This document shows, one piece after another, positions 18,871 to 27,349 of a stretch of DNA of 64,000 bases. Position 1 is the first letter of the stretch. Every line of letters begins with the position of its first letter. Source of the DNA: Microlunatus elymi. Its GTDB lineage: Bacteria > Actinomycetota > Actinomycetes > Propionibacteriales > Propionibacteriaceae. The position numbers and the translations under genes are program-made. Where the stretch lies: assembly GCF_007362775.1 (NCBI RefSeq), contig NZ_CP041692.1, forward strand, positions 1,674,001 through 1,738,000. Reading direction: 5' to 3'. The notes beneath the pieces are model-generated. The model worked only from the letters and a program-made list of their open reading frames with translations. It was not told the DNA's origin and searched no databases.

Positions 18871-19194
18871 ATGTCCAGTAGCGAACACCAGACATCGGAG
18901 CAGACCAGGTCGATCCTCTTCGACCTGCGGACGATCATCGGCGGGCTATTCGCCGTCTACGGAATTGTCTGCCTGATCATCGGAATCGTCTCGTTCACGC
19001 CGGCGGACGCGCAGAAGGCCGGCGGGATCAACGTCAATCTCTGGTCGGGCATCGGGATGATCATCATTGCCGCGATCTTCCTGATCTGGTCGTTCACCCG
19101 ACCGCTCGAGGTCGGAGAACTCAAGGCAGAAGCCGCAGACAACGACCAGCCGGGCGACAGTTCAGACCTCGGGGACGCCAACACGCCCGGTTGA
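18871..19194 (+). CDS. Small two-helix membrane protein, symporter partner
   Basis: 107 residues. Two predicted transmembrane helices (residues about 22-44 IIGGLFAVYGIVCLIIGI and about 60-77 GIGMIIIAAIFLIWSF) are followed by an acidic, disordered tail. AGGAGG sits 4 nt before the ATG. Directly downstream of the SSS transporter, it may be an accessory or stabilising subunit; this is inferred from position only. Confidence 0.75.
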   Translation: MSSSEHQTSEQTRSILFDLRTIIGGLFAVYGIVCLIIGIVSFTPADAQKAGGINVNLWSGIGMIIIAAIFLIWSFTRPLEVGELKAEAADNDQPGDSSDLGDANTPG

Positions 19195-19235
19195 CCCGAC
19201 TGCCGGGTGGGGCTCGGCCGCGGATCAGGACGCGA

Positions 19236-19514
19236 TCAGGACTCGCCGTCCTTGTCGCCGCCCTTGCCGGGGCGCAGGCTGTCCCAGATCTCCTTGCACT
19301 CGGGGCAGATCGGGAACTTCTCCGGATCGCGGCTGGGCACCCAGACCTTGCCGCACAGCGCGACCACCGGCGTACCCATCACCATCGCCTCGGTCAGCTT
19401 GTCCTTGGGCACGTAATGACTGAATCGTTCCGCGTCGCCCTCGTCGTAGCGGTACTCGGACTTGGTCCGCTCGTCGACAATCGTCTCGGCGCCGGGGCTC
19501 AACTGCTGACTCAC
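19236..19514 (-). CDS. DUF3039 domain-containing protein
   Basis: 92 residues. It has the conserved core ERFSHYVPKDKL, VVALCGKVWVPSRDPEKFPIC and PECKEIWDSL. The CGK...CPEC cysteines suggest zinc binding. Actinobacteria-specific family of unknown function. GTG start at 19514. It is divergent from the MFS gene and near the XPB-like helicase at 21117; I recall DUF3039 and this helicase as frequent neighbours in actinobacteria, from memory only. Confidence 0.88.
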   Translation of the reverse strand: MSQQLSPGAETIVDERTKSEYRYDEGDAERFSHYVPKDKLTEAMVMGTPVVALCGKVWVPSRDPEKFPICPECKEIWDSLRPGKGGDKDGES

Positions 19515-19603
19515 AGGGCTACCTTATGCGCTCGGAGTCCGCGGTGACACGATAGATGATTTCGACTTGACCTGAACCTGGGTTGAGGTGATGAAGTTAG
19601 CCG

Positions 19604-20980
19604 GTGAACCAGCCGATGACCACCGAACCCGACGCGCCGCCGGCCGTCAGCCGTACCGCGTTGACGATCGGACTGTGCGCGGTGATCATCGGCATCGCCT
19701 TCGAGGCCGCGGCGGTCGCCACCGCGATGCCGGTGGCGGCGCGGGAGCTGCACGGGTTGGGCCAGTACGCGTGGGCGTTCTCCCTGTTCACCATCGGCAT
19801 GTTGTTCTCCACCGTGGTCTCCGGCCGACTCTGCGACCGGATCGGGCCGGCCAAACCGATGATCGCCGGCGTGATCATCTTCGCGCTCGGACTGGTGATC
19901 GGCGGCACCGCAGTCAGTTGGCCGATGCTGATCCTCGGCCGGCTGGTGCAGGGGTTGGGCGGCGGCGCCCTGAACACAGCCTCGTACGTGTGCATCGCCC
20001 AGGTCTTCGACGCCAAGCAGCGGCCGCGGATGTTCACCTACATCTCGATGGCCTGGGTGCTGCCGGGGATCGCCGGTCCGGTGGTCGCGGCTTGGATCAC
20101 CCACACGTTCAGCTGGCACTGGGCCTTCTTCGCCGTCCTGCCGGTGCTTGCGTTCGGAGCCGCGATGCTGACGCCGACCCTGCGCCTGTTGCTGCGCTCG
20201 CCGGTTCCGCATCCGGAGCAGGCGACGAATCCGGCGCCGATCTGGGGTGCCGCGGTGGCGGCCCTGTCGGCTGCCGCGATCCAGTACGCCGGTCAGCGGC
20301 TGGACCTGATCGCGATCATCCCCGCGGTGATCGGAGTGGTCGGACTGGCGATCGCGCTGCCGCGGTTGATGCCGCCCGGTTTCGCCCGGCTGTCTCGCGG
20401 CCTGCCGTCGGTCATCCTCACCCGGATGCTGTTGCCCGGTGCCTTCTTCGGTACGGAGGCGTTCGTGCCGCTGATGCTGGTGGAGGAGCGTCACCTCAGC
20501 CTGAAACTGGCCGGTGCTGCGCTGACCATCGGGTCGATCGGCTGGTTCGCCGGCGCCTGGGTGCAATCGCAGAGCTGGATGCGGATGCGGCGGGACCGGA
20601 TGATCACCGTCGGCACCGCCGGGGTGGCGATCGGGGTGGCGATCGTCGCCGCGTCCGCGCTGGTGCCGGGCAGTTGGATCGGGCTGGTCGCCGTCGGCTG
20701 GATCTTCGCCGCCTTCGGCATGGGCGTCGGCACGGCAAGCTCGTCGGTGGCCACCATGGCCTTCTCGACCGACGCCGAACAGGGCCGCAACGCGTCCTCG
20801 CTCAACCTCGGCGACGCCCTCGGCACCAGCATCTTCGTCGGCATCAGCGGCTCGGTCTTCGCCGCACTGCGCGCCGGCGGTGACCTGTCCCACACCTTCG
20901 GTGTCGCCTTCGCCACCATGACAGTGGTCGCCCTGCTCTCGGTGATCGCCTCGCTGAGGGTCGGCCGATTGCCTCACTGA
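19604..20980 (+). CDS. Major facilitator superfamily transporter
   Basis: 458 residues with 12-14 hydrophobic segments. It carries the MFS loop motif GRLCDRIGPAKPM after helix 2 and the motif C-like WVLPGIAGPVVAAWI in helix 5, which points to a drug/proton antiporter-like (DHA2-type) exporter. The start is taken as GTG 19604; ATG 19616 is an alternative and no convincing ribosome site separates them. Substrate unknown. Confidence 0.85.
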   Translation: MNQPMTTEPDAPPAVSRTALTIGLCAVIIGIAFEAAAVATAMPVAARELHGLGQYAWAFSLFTIGMLFSTVVSGRLCDRIGPAKPMIAGVIIFALGLVIGGTAVSWPMLILGRLVQGLGGGALNTASYVCIAQVFDAKQRPRMFTYISMAWVLPGIAGPVVAAWITHTFSWHWAFFAVLPVLAFGAAMLTPTLRLLLRSPVPHPEQATNPAPIWGAAVAALSAAAIQYAGQRLDLIAIIPAVIGVVGLAIALPRLMPPGFARLSRGLPSVILTRMLLPGAFFGTEAFVPLMLVEERHLSLKLAGAALTIGSIGWFAGAWVQSQSWMRMRRDRMITVGTAGVAIGVAIVAASALVPGSWIGLVAVGWIFAAFGMGVGTASSSVATMAFSTDAEQGRNASSLNLGDALGTSIFVGISGSVFAALRAGGDLSHTFGVAFATMTVVALLSVIASLRVGRLPH

Positions 20981-21116
20981 TTCCGTCCGTCTGGGTGCCG
21001 CTTCGGATTTGATTCAGTCAGCCTGGGTGCCGCTGCCCGGAAACGCGACCTGCAGCACACAGGATCGCGGCAGCCGCGCCCAGGCGGACAGAAAACAGAA
21101 GGTAGAGTCTCGACGC

Positions 21117-22907
21117 GTGACAGCCCAGCCCGAACGTGACCTATTCGATCCGACGGGGCAGGAGATCAACACCAAGACCGGGTTGTCGCCGGCGTTTCCG
21201 GATCGGGCGGCGTGGGGCACCTCGCGCCAGTTGCGGGCCTGGCAGTCCGCAGCGCTGGAGCAATATTTCGCGGAGAACCCGAAGGACTTCCTGGCGGTGG
21301 CGACCCCGGGCGCGGGCAAGACCTCGTTCGCACTCACCCTGGCGGCCAACCTGTTCGCCCGCCGTGAGATCGACCGCGTGGTGGTGGTCGCGCCGACCGA
21401 GCATCTGAAGACCCAGTGGGCCGAGGCTGCGGACAAGATCAACATCCCGATCGATCCGAATTTCGGCAGCAAACAACCCAAGACCAGCAAGGACTTCAAG
21501 GGCATCGCGCTCACTTACGCCGGAGTCGCGGCCAACCCGCTGGGGTTACGGATCCGGGTCGAGGGCTTCAAGACGTTGGTGATCTTGGACGAGGTGCATC
21601 ACGCCGGCGACGCGCTCAGCTGGGGCGAGGCCGTAAGGGAGGCGTTTGATCCGGCCGCGCGCCGGCTCGCGTTGACCGGGACGCCGTTCCGGTCCGACGC
21701 CAACCCGATCCCCTTCGTACGCTACGAACCCGACGGTGGCGGCGCGCTGCGCTCGGTCGCCGACTACTCCTACGGCTACGGGCCGGCGCTGACCGACGGG
21801 ATCGTCCGGCCGGTGCTGTTCATGGCTTACTCCGGCGACATGCATTGGCGGACCAAGGCCGGCGACGAGGTCGCCGCCCGGCTCGGCGAACCACTGACCA
21901 AGGACCTGACCAACCAGGCGCTGCGGACCGCGCTGGACCCGGCCGGGTCGTGGATGCCGGCGGTGCTGAAGGCCGCCGATCATCGCCTGACCGAGGTACG
22001 CCAGCACGTGCCGGACGCCGGCGGACTGGTCATCGCCACCGAACAGACCCACGCCCGCGCGTACGCCGACATCCTGAAGTCGATCACCGGCAAGCGGCCG
22101 GTCGTGGTGCTCAGCGACGAGGCGCAATCCGGCAAGAAGATCAGCAAGTTCTCCGCCGGCGACGAGCGCTGGATGGTTGCGGTCCGGATGGTTTCCGAGG
22201 GGGTCGACGTGCCCCGGCTGGCCGTCGGCGTGTACGCGACCATGACCGCGACCCCGCTGTTCTTCGCCCAGGCGATCGGCCGGTTCGTCCGGGCCCGGAC
22301 CAAGGGGGAGACGGCGTCGGTGTTCCTGCCCAGCGCGCCGCATCTGCTCCGGTTCGCCGCCGACATGGAGGTCGAGCGTGATCATGCCCTCAAACCGCGC
22401 AGCGAGGACGAGTCGCAACTGCTGGTCGAGGCCGAGCGGACCGAGACCGAGGAGGACGCCGATCTCGACGGCGAGCACTCCTTCGCCGCGCTGGCCAGTG
22501 AGGCCGACTTCGATCGGGTGGTCTTCGACGGTGGCGAGTTCGGTCTCGGCGCCTACTCCGGCAGCCAGGACGAGTTGGACTACCTCGGCATCCCGGGTCT
22601 GCTGGAAGCCGACCAGGTGAAGGATCTGCTGCGTCGGCATCAGGCGTCCCAGGTGGCGCGCGCCCACACTGATCAAACTGGCGCGGAGCCACCGGCCTCG
22701 TACAGCACTCACCAGCGGCTGCGCGAACTCCGCAAGGAACTCAACGGGCTGGTCGCTGCCTGGCATCACCGCACCGAGAAGCCGCACGGCGTGATCCATG
22801 CGGCGCTGGTGTCGGAGTGCGGCGGCCCGCCGTCGGCGGTCGCCAGCGAAGATCAACTTCAGCAGCGGATCGACACCATCCGGCATTGGGCCGTGCGCGG
22901 CTCCTGA
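21117..22907 (+). CDS. DEAD/DEAH-box (XPB/SSL2-like) superfamily 2 helicase
   Basis: 596 residues. The N-terminal Q-like region RQLRAWQSAALEQYF is followed by Walker A ATPGAGKTSFAL near residue 63, DEVHHAGDALSWGEA (motif II), LALTGTPFRSD (motif III), MVSEGVDVPRLAVGVY and QAIGRFVRAR (motifs V and VI). The C-terminal 170 residues are acidic then helical, unique to the actinobacterial family. Role unknown but probably nucleic-acid remodelling. GTG at 21117 is chosen; the frame is open upstream without family similarity. The gene ends just before palindrome family A. Confidence 0.85.
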   Translation: MTAQPERDLFDPTGQEINTKTGLSPAFPDRAAWGTSRQLRAWQSAALEQYFAENPKDFLAVATPGAGKTSFALTLAANLFARREIDRVVVVAPTEHLKTQWAEAADKINIPIDPNFGSKQPKTSKDFKGIALTYAGVAANPLGLRIRVEGFKTLVILDEVHHAGDALSWGEAVREAFDPAARRLALTGTPFRSDANPIPFVRYEPDGGGALRSVADYSYGYGPALTDGIVRPVLFMAYSGDMHWRTKAGDEVAARLGEPLTKDLTNQALRTALDPAGSWMPAVLKAADHRLTEVRQHVPDAGGLVIATEQTHARAYADILKSITGKRPVVVLSDEAQSGKKISKFSAGDERWMVAVRMVSEGVDVPRLAVGVYATMTATPLFFAQAIGRFVRARTKGETASVFLPSAPHLLRFAADMEVERDHALKPRSEDESQLLVEAERTETEEDADLDGEHSFAALASEADFDRVVFDGGEFGLGAYSGSQDELDYLGIPGLLEADQVKDLLRRHQASQVARAHTDQTGAEPPASYSTHQRLRELRKELNGLVAAWHHRTEKPHGVIHAALVSECGGPPSAVASEDQLQQRIDTIRHWAVRGS

Positions 22908-22932
22908 CCGGGCAGGGTGCTCGGGCGAAAAC

Positions 22933-23008
22933 GGGTAAAACGTAGGAGCAGACGGCCTCCACCCCCGGATTTCGGGGGTTGAATGCAATCTGCTCCGACG
23001 TTCTTACC
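22933..23008. repeat. Nested palindromic intergenic element, family A copy 1
   Basis: Outer arms at 22933-22952 (ending ACGTAGGAGCAGA) and 22989-23008 (TCTGCTCCGACGTTCTTACC) pair with one gap and one mismatch. An inner ACCCCC/GGGGGT hairpin lies at 22961-22979. It sits between convergent genes and could serve as a bidirectional terminator. It matches 38082-38155 in the opposite orientation. Confidence 0.85.
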
Positions 23009-23042
23009 GCTCCACCGTCGGCACTCTTGCCCGCGCCGACCG

Positions 23043-23828
23043 TCAACTCGGTCGATGCGCAGCGGTGGCACGGAGGAATGCGCGCCACTGGTCGGTGCCG
23101 TCGTCGACCGCCCCGGGGTGTTCGGTCCGCTCCAGCACGGACCTGGTGGCGTCGGCGGTCTCGTCGTTCCAGTCGCTGGAGATCTCGACCCGTTGACCCC
23201 AGACGTGATTGAGCATGCCCTGCACCGCCTGCACCTGCGACGGCGAGCGCTTGCTGAAGGTCGACAGCTGATCACCGGAGCGGCCGTTGTCGATGTGGAT
23301 GTGGTTGTGATGGGTGGAGTTGTACAGGTAGGTCAGCACGTAGGCGAAGTGCAGGTGCAAGCTCGCGGCCAGGGCCCAGTAGCGGCTGCGGAAGTACTGC
23401 AACCGGGCGCCCGTGTAGTTCCTCCAGAGGTCGTATCGGCAGGACACCAGTACCTCGTTGCCCGCCACCAGCCGGGACAGGTCGAAGGCTCGGCCGGCGT
23501 CGTGCCAGGAGTCGCAGTTCGGTTCGCCGTCCAGCCAGGATCCGTACGTCCACACCTGATCCGGAGGCTTCGTCCCGGAGAGCTCGCGATAGTCGGACAG
23601 CCACCGTACGAGTTGGTCGTAGAAACCCCCGTCGAAACGGAAGCTGGTCGGCTTGCCGCTGATGTCGTACACCAGCCGAGCGTTGCCGAGGCGACTGTGC
23701 CGGCCGACTTGGCCGGTCGAGACGCAGTACGCACTGGGGGACGAGCCGCCTCCGGTGCTGCAGCCGGCGACTCCGGCGGCGATGGTGCCGAGGCCGAGCG
23801 CGAGCAAGGTTCGTCGGCGCAGCGGCAT
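23043..23828 (-). CDS. Extensin-like/M15-type secreted lipoprotein
   Basis: 261 residues. An Arg-rich N-terminus, a hydrophobic stretch and a lipobox LAL-to-VAGC place the lipidated Cys near residue 23, so the product is membrane-anchored outside the cell. The mature part matches the extensin-like C-terminal family related to D-Ala-D-Ala carboxypeptidase folds: CDSWHDAGRAFDLSRL and HHNHIHIDNG supply the metal-type His/Asp residues. A cell-wall role is expected, but hydrolase activity is unproven. ATG 23828 is used; GTG 23834 is possible. Confidence 0.78.
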   Translation of the reverse strand: MPLRRRTLLALGLGTIAAGVAGCSTGGGSSPSAYCVSTGQVGRHSRLGNARLVYDISGKPTSFRFDGGFYDQLVRWLSDYRELSGTKPPDQVWTYGSWLDGEPNCDSWHDAGRAFDLSRLVAGNEVLVSCRYDLWRNYTGARLQYFRSRYWALAASLHLHFAYVLTYLYNSTHHNHIHIDNGRSGDQLSTFSKRSPSQVQAVQGMLNHVWGQRVEISSDWNDETADATRSVLERTEHPGAVDDGTDQWRAFLRATAAHRPS

Positions 23829-24001
23829 GAGCACACGATAGATAACCGGACCTGATCAGGCATCGGACGGCGGTCCGATCCGGATCAGACTTTCGGCGTC
23901 GATGCTGAAGTTGATCATGAACCACGAGGCCGGCGGCCCGCCCCGTCAAGAGCCTGACGACCGGGCTGTGTAATCTCCTGCCAAGCCCGGTGAGGAGAGT
24001 C

Positions 24002-24454
24002 ATGGTTGAGCGAGCGAACGGTACCGACGCCGACACCGAGGATCGGATCGCGTACCAGACCCGGCGGCTGCAGCAGCTGCTTCGGCGGACCGGCGATGCC
24101 ACGTTGCAGACCATTGGGCTGACGCTCGCTCAGTTCACCGTGTTGAAGATCATCGGCCGGAGCCAGGATGCGTCGTCGGCGCAGATCGCCCGGGAGTGCA
24201 ACGTCAGCCGCCAGTCGCTGCAGGATCTGATCCGCACCTTGCGCGACCGGGGCTACATCCAGATCGCCGAGCAATCGCGGGGCGGCCGGTCGCTGCCGAT
24301 CCGGATCACCCCGCAGGGCCGCACGGTGCTGCGCAAGGCTGATCGTGCGATGAGCCGGATCGAGGACCGGATGGTGGCCGGCATCAGTGAACGCGACGTC
24401 GATCGTACGGTGGAACTGCTTCGCCGCTGTGCGGAGAACCTGGACGCGGTCTGA
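24002..24454 (+). CDS. MarR family transcriptional regulator
   Basis: 150 residues. It is a winged helix with LTLAQFTVLKIIGRSQDASS, the recognition region AQIARECNVSRQSLQDLIRT, and a wing at IAEQSRGGRSLPIRITPQGR. A GAGGAG precedes the ATG at 24002. The gene is divergent from the extensin-like lipoprotein; the 173-bp spacer has a 7-bp stem ATCGGAC/GTCCGAT near 23862-23879. Its target is unknown. Confidence 0.88.
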   Translation: MVERANGTDADTEDRIAYQTRRLQQLLRRTGDATLQTIGLTLAQFTVLKIIGRSQDASSAQIARECNVSRQSLQDLIRTLRDRGYIQIAEQSRGGRSLPIRITPQGRTVLRKADRAMSRIEDRMVAGISERDVDRTVELLRRCAENLDAV

Positions 24455-24530
24455 CCGGTCCGGTTCTGCTGCGGCGGGCCGCGCGGCTCGTGTCGGCGGG
24501 GCGGTTCGGCGTGCCGATTAGGCTGGCCCC

Positions 24531-25448
24531 GTGAGTGAGATCCCGATCGGTTCCCCGCCAGCGCCACCGGGGCGGCATGCCGCGCCCCAAGGCTGGTATC
24601 CGGATCCGGTCGACGGTTCCCGTGAGCGTTACTGGGATGGTTGGAGCTGGTCGCGGAACACTCGTCCGTCGGAGGCTGCCGGACCTGCCGGCCGCAACGT
24701 CGGCGGTGCGTACCCCGGTCATCCGGCCGGTCAGCAGCCCGGTCCCTACGGGGGACACGGCCAGGGCGGGTTCCAACAGGGCGGGGGATTCCAGCAGGGT
24801 GGCGGCTTTCAGCAAGGAGGCTTCCCGCAAGGTGGTTACGGCCGGCCCGGGTACGGGCAGCAGCAGCCGCATCCGCCGATCGGCCCGCAATCGCAGATCC
24901 CGGTCGCCGCGACCACAGCGGACGGGATGCCGCTGGCGGGTTGGGGCTGGCGTTGCCTGGCCGCGATCATCGATCTGATCTGCTACTCGATCCTGGCCAC
25001 CGTCTTCGCCCTGCCGATCTACCTGAAAGTGCTGCCGGTGATCTCGCAGTACTTCGCCGAAACGGTCGCGGCCGCACAGACCGGCCGGCAGCCGCCGATG
25101 CTGACGCCGCAGGATCTGGCCATGTCGACTACCGACCAGCTACTGCTGACCGGGATCATGATCGTGGTCGGCATGCTGTACTTCGGTCTGTTCTGGCGTT
25201 ATCTGCGCGCGACACCGGGGCACTTGATCTGTGGTCTGCGGGTGGTCGCTGTCGGCCCCGGCGCCGATCCCGAACGGCTGGGCTGGCAGCAGGCACTGAT
25301 CCGTGCGTTGGTCTTCATCGTTCCGTTCGCCATCGGCAGCTACCTGCTGTTCTTCGTGGTGCTGAACGCGTTGATGCCACTCTGGAACGCCAACCGGCAA
25401 GCCATTCACGACATCGCCGCCAAGACCCAACTGGTCAAGATCAAATAG
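24531..25448 (+). CDS. RDD-family membrane protein with DUF2510 N-terminus
   Basis: 305 residues. A DUF2510 motif at residues 20-42 (PQGWYPDPVDGSRERYWDGW) is followed by a low-complexity Gly/Gln linker with repeated GGFQQ units (about residues 78-105). The RDD domain follows: GWRCLAAIIDLICYS (first helix with Arg), a middle helix near residue 210 and a last helix FIVPFAIGSYLLFFVV. DUF2510 is thought to be a membrane-proximal WxxD-type motif in actinobacteria. Transport or envelope role, not defined. GTG start. Confidence 0.85.
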   Translation: MSEIPIGSPPAPPGRHAAPQGWYPDPVDGSRERYWDGWSWSRNTRPSEAAGPAGRNVGGAYPGHPAGQQPGPYGGHGQGGFQQGGGFQQGGGFQQGGFPQGGYGRPGYGQQQPHPPIGPQSQIPVAATTADGMPLAGWGWRCLAAIIDLICYSILATVFALPIYLKVLPVISQYFAETVAAAQTGRQPPMLTPQDLAMSTTDQLLLTGIMIVVGMLYFGLFWRYLRATPGHLICGLRVVAVGPGADPERLGWQQALIRALVFIVPFAIGSYLLFFVVLNALMPLWNANRQAIHDIAAKTQLVKIK

Positions 25449-25453
25449 CTTGA

Positions 25454-26209
25454 TCAACTGCGATGCTGCAGTCGTTCCAGCAGGAGTTCCGGCTGCGCCG
25501 TCCGAACCCGCTGCAGCCGGCGACGGATCCGCGCCACCTGCGGCTCGCCCCAAGATCGGGTTGTGTCGGCGTGATCATGATCGTCCGCGGCGAGGAGCCC
25601 GGCCGCCTCGCCGACGGCAGATCCGTCGATCAGGGCGTCCAGCGCCAGCAGCAGCCCGGTCAGTCGTCCGCCGGGCAGCCGATCGGCCACGAAACCCAGA
25701 TCCGCTTCGACGAACGCGCTGAGCTGCTCGGCCACCTGGCGGGCGGGCGCCGACATCCGGATCAGTCCCTGCAGGCCGGCGGCCTCCACCTCGGCGACGG
25801 CGTCCTGCCAGCCGAATCCGTACGGGATCTCAACGTGTACAGCGATGTCCGGATCCAATTCCCGGGCCGCGGCGACGACCCGGGCCACGTTGCCGAGCAG
25901 ATCGCCCGGGTCGCGCAGAGTGGTGTCCACGGCGCTGATTGCGAGCTGGTGCATGGATCGACCGGCCAGCGCGGTCAGTCCGCCCGCCCCGCCGGTGTTG
26001 ATCACCGTCACCGGAATCGGCGGATCGGTGGTTGCGGCTGCGGCGCGGTCGATCGCGGCGAGCGTACGGTCCTCGACCACCAGGGTCGCGAGCGCATCGG
26101 CGGCCGACCCGGCCAGCAGGTGCCGGTGCCGGGTCAGCGCCGCTTCGACCGGGACCGGATCCGGGTCGAGCAGTACGGTGTCGTCGATCAGGTTGCTGAA
26201 CAAGCTCAT
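25454..26209 (-). CDS. Hypothetical protein, actinobacterial
   Basis: 251 residues, no family recognised with certainty. It shows alternating strands and helices such as IPVTVINTGGAGGLTAL, MHQLAISAVDTTLRDPGDLL and IAVHVEIPYGFGWQDAVAEV, suggesting a TIM-barrel-like alpha/beta fold. No signal peptide or membrane segment is seen. It is convergent with the RDD gene (5-bp gap) and divergent from the MmcQ gene. Confidence 0.7.
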   Translation of the reverse strand: MSLFSNLIDDTVLLDPDPVPVEAALTRHRHLLAGSAADALATLVVEDRTLAAIDRAAAATTDPPIPVTVINTGGAGGLTALAGRSMHQLAISAVDTTLRDPGDLLGNVARVVAAARELDPDIAVHVEIPYGFGWQDAVAEVEAAGLQGLIRMSAPARQVAEQLSAFVEADLGFVADRLPGGRLTGLLLALDALIDGSAVGEAAGLLAADDHDHADTTRSWGEPQVARIRRRLQRVRTAQPELLLERLQHRS

Positions 26210-26279
26210 CGGCGGCAGCCTAACGCGTGCGTCCGGTCGTCCGGCCCGGTATCGTCGGTCGCGACGTCAGGAGGCTGAC

Positions 26280-26687
26280 ATGCGGACCTGGACTCCGGCC
26301 GAGGCGGATCGGCGACTGACGATGGTGCGGTCGGCGTGCCTGAGGCTGCCCGAGACCGGCGAACGGCCGAGCCATGCCGGTCCCGGATTCTTCATCCGGG
26401 GCAACAAGATGTTCGTCACCTTCCTCGATGACCATCACGACGACGGGCGGCTGGCGATCTGGTGCGCCGCACCTGAGGGCGTACAGCAGGAGATGATCGA
26501 GACCGAGCCGGAACGATTCTTCCGCCCGCCGTACGTCGGTCACCGCGGATGGCTCGGCGTCCACCTGCTCACCGTCGGTCAGGGCGAACTCGACGCGATC
26601 GCCCGCGAGGCGTACCGCTGCGTCGCGCCGAAGACGTTGATCAAGCAGCTCGACTCGGACAGCTCGACCGTTGATGATCACCGGTAG
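26280..26687 (+). CDS. MmcQ/YjbR family protein
   Basis: 135 residues. The family pattern is clear: RSACLRLPETGERPSHAGPG, FFIRGNKMFVTFLDDHHDDG, the pattern around WCAAPEGVQQEMIETEP, then FFRPPYVGHRGWLGVHL and a C-terminal YRCVAPKTL. It is a DNA-binding-like fold of CyaY type; cellular role unknown. AGGAGG lies just before ATG 26280. The gene ends 21 bp before the convergent pncA stop. Confidence 0.85.
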   Translation: MRTWTPAEADRRLTMVRSACLRLPETGERPSHAGPGFFIRGNKMFVTFLDDHHDDGRLAIWCAAPEGVQQEMIETEPERFFRPPYVGHRGWLGVHLLTVGQGELDAIAREAYRCVAPKTLIKQLDSDSSTVDDHR

Positions 26688-26708
26688 CTGCCGGGCGGCG
26701 GAGCCGGA

Positions 26709-27284
26709 TCACTGCGGCGCCGGCAGCTCGCCTTCGGTGGCGACGCCGGCGGCGGCCCAGTCGGCGTGGGTGGTCTCGATCCGATCCGGCGCAACCGCGG
26801 CGGTGTAGTCCAGCAGCACGGTGGTAGTGAAGCCGGCCGCGGCCGCATCCAGCGCAGTGGCCCGGACACAGTAGTCGGTGGCGATACCCACCACGTCGAC
26901 AAGATCGGCATCATGGCCGGAAAGCCAATCCTGCAAGGAATTCCCGTCCACGTCCTTGCCCTCGAAGCCGGAGTAGGCGGCCGCGTACTCACCCTTGTCG
27001 AACACCGCGGCGAAGTCGCGGAAGGTGAGTTGATCATGGAATTCGACTCCGTCGGTGCCGACCACACAGTGCGGCGGCCAGCTGTCGACGAAGTCGGGGT
27101 GATCGGAGAAGTGCGCCCCGGGGTCGATGTGATGATCGCGGGTCGCCAGCACCAGATCGTAGCCATGGTCACCGGCCAGCAACTCGCTGATCCTCGCCGC
27201 CGTCGCTGCACCGCCGGCGACCGCCAGCGAGCCACCCTCGCAGAAGTCCTTCTGCACATCGACAACGATCAATACGTGACTCAT
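26709..27284 (-). CDS. pncA: Nicotinamidase (pyrazinamidase-like)
   Basis: Hydrolyses nicotinamide to nicotinate and ammonia for NAD salvage. 191 residues. [21 protein letters not shown] carries the catalytic Asp, [14 protein letters not shown] the metal-binding Asp/His set, and [15 protein letters not shown] the nucleophilic Cys. It lies downstream of pncB on the same strand, whose product uses the nicotinate. The 65-bp spacer between the two genes is almost entirely one hairpin (27305-27348), so expression of pncA relative to pncB may be set there. ATG 27284 is chosen; ATG 27293 is possible. Confidence 0.93.
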   Translation of the reverse strand: MSHVLIVVDVQKDFCEGGSLAVAGGAATAARISELLAGDHGYDLVLATRDHHIDPGAHFSDHPDFVDSWPPHCVVGTDGVEFHDQLTFRDFAAVFDKGEYAAAYSGFEGKDVDGNSLQDWLSGHDADLVDVVGIATDYCVRATALDAAAAGFTTTVLLDYTAAVAPDRIETTHADWAAAGVATEGELPAPQ

Positions 27285-27304
27285 CCGCCCCATCCCTCTC
27301 CGAG

Positions 27305-27348
27305 TTGTCAGTCGGTGGTTTGGCTGTAACCAAAGCACCGACTGACAA
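27305..27348 (-). terminator. Strong hairpin between pncB and pncA
   Basis: TTGTCAGTCGGTGGTTTGG (27305-27323) pairs with CCAAAGCACCGACTGACAA (27330-27348), 18 of 19 positions, around a 6-nt loop. It begins one base after the pncB stop. There is no U-tract. It could be an attenuating terminator, an mRNA-stability element or a regulator-binding palindrome. Confidence 0.7.
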
Positions 27349-27349
27349 G

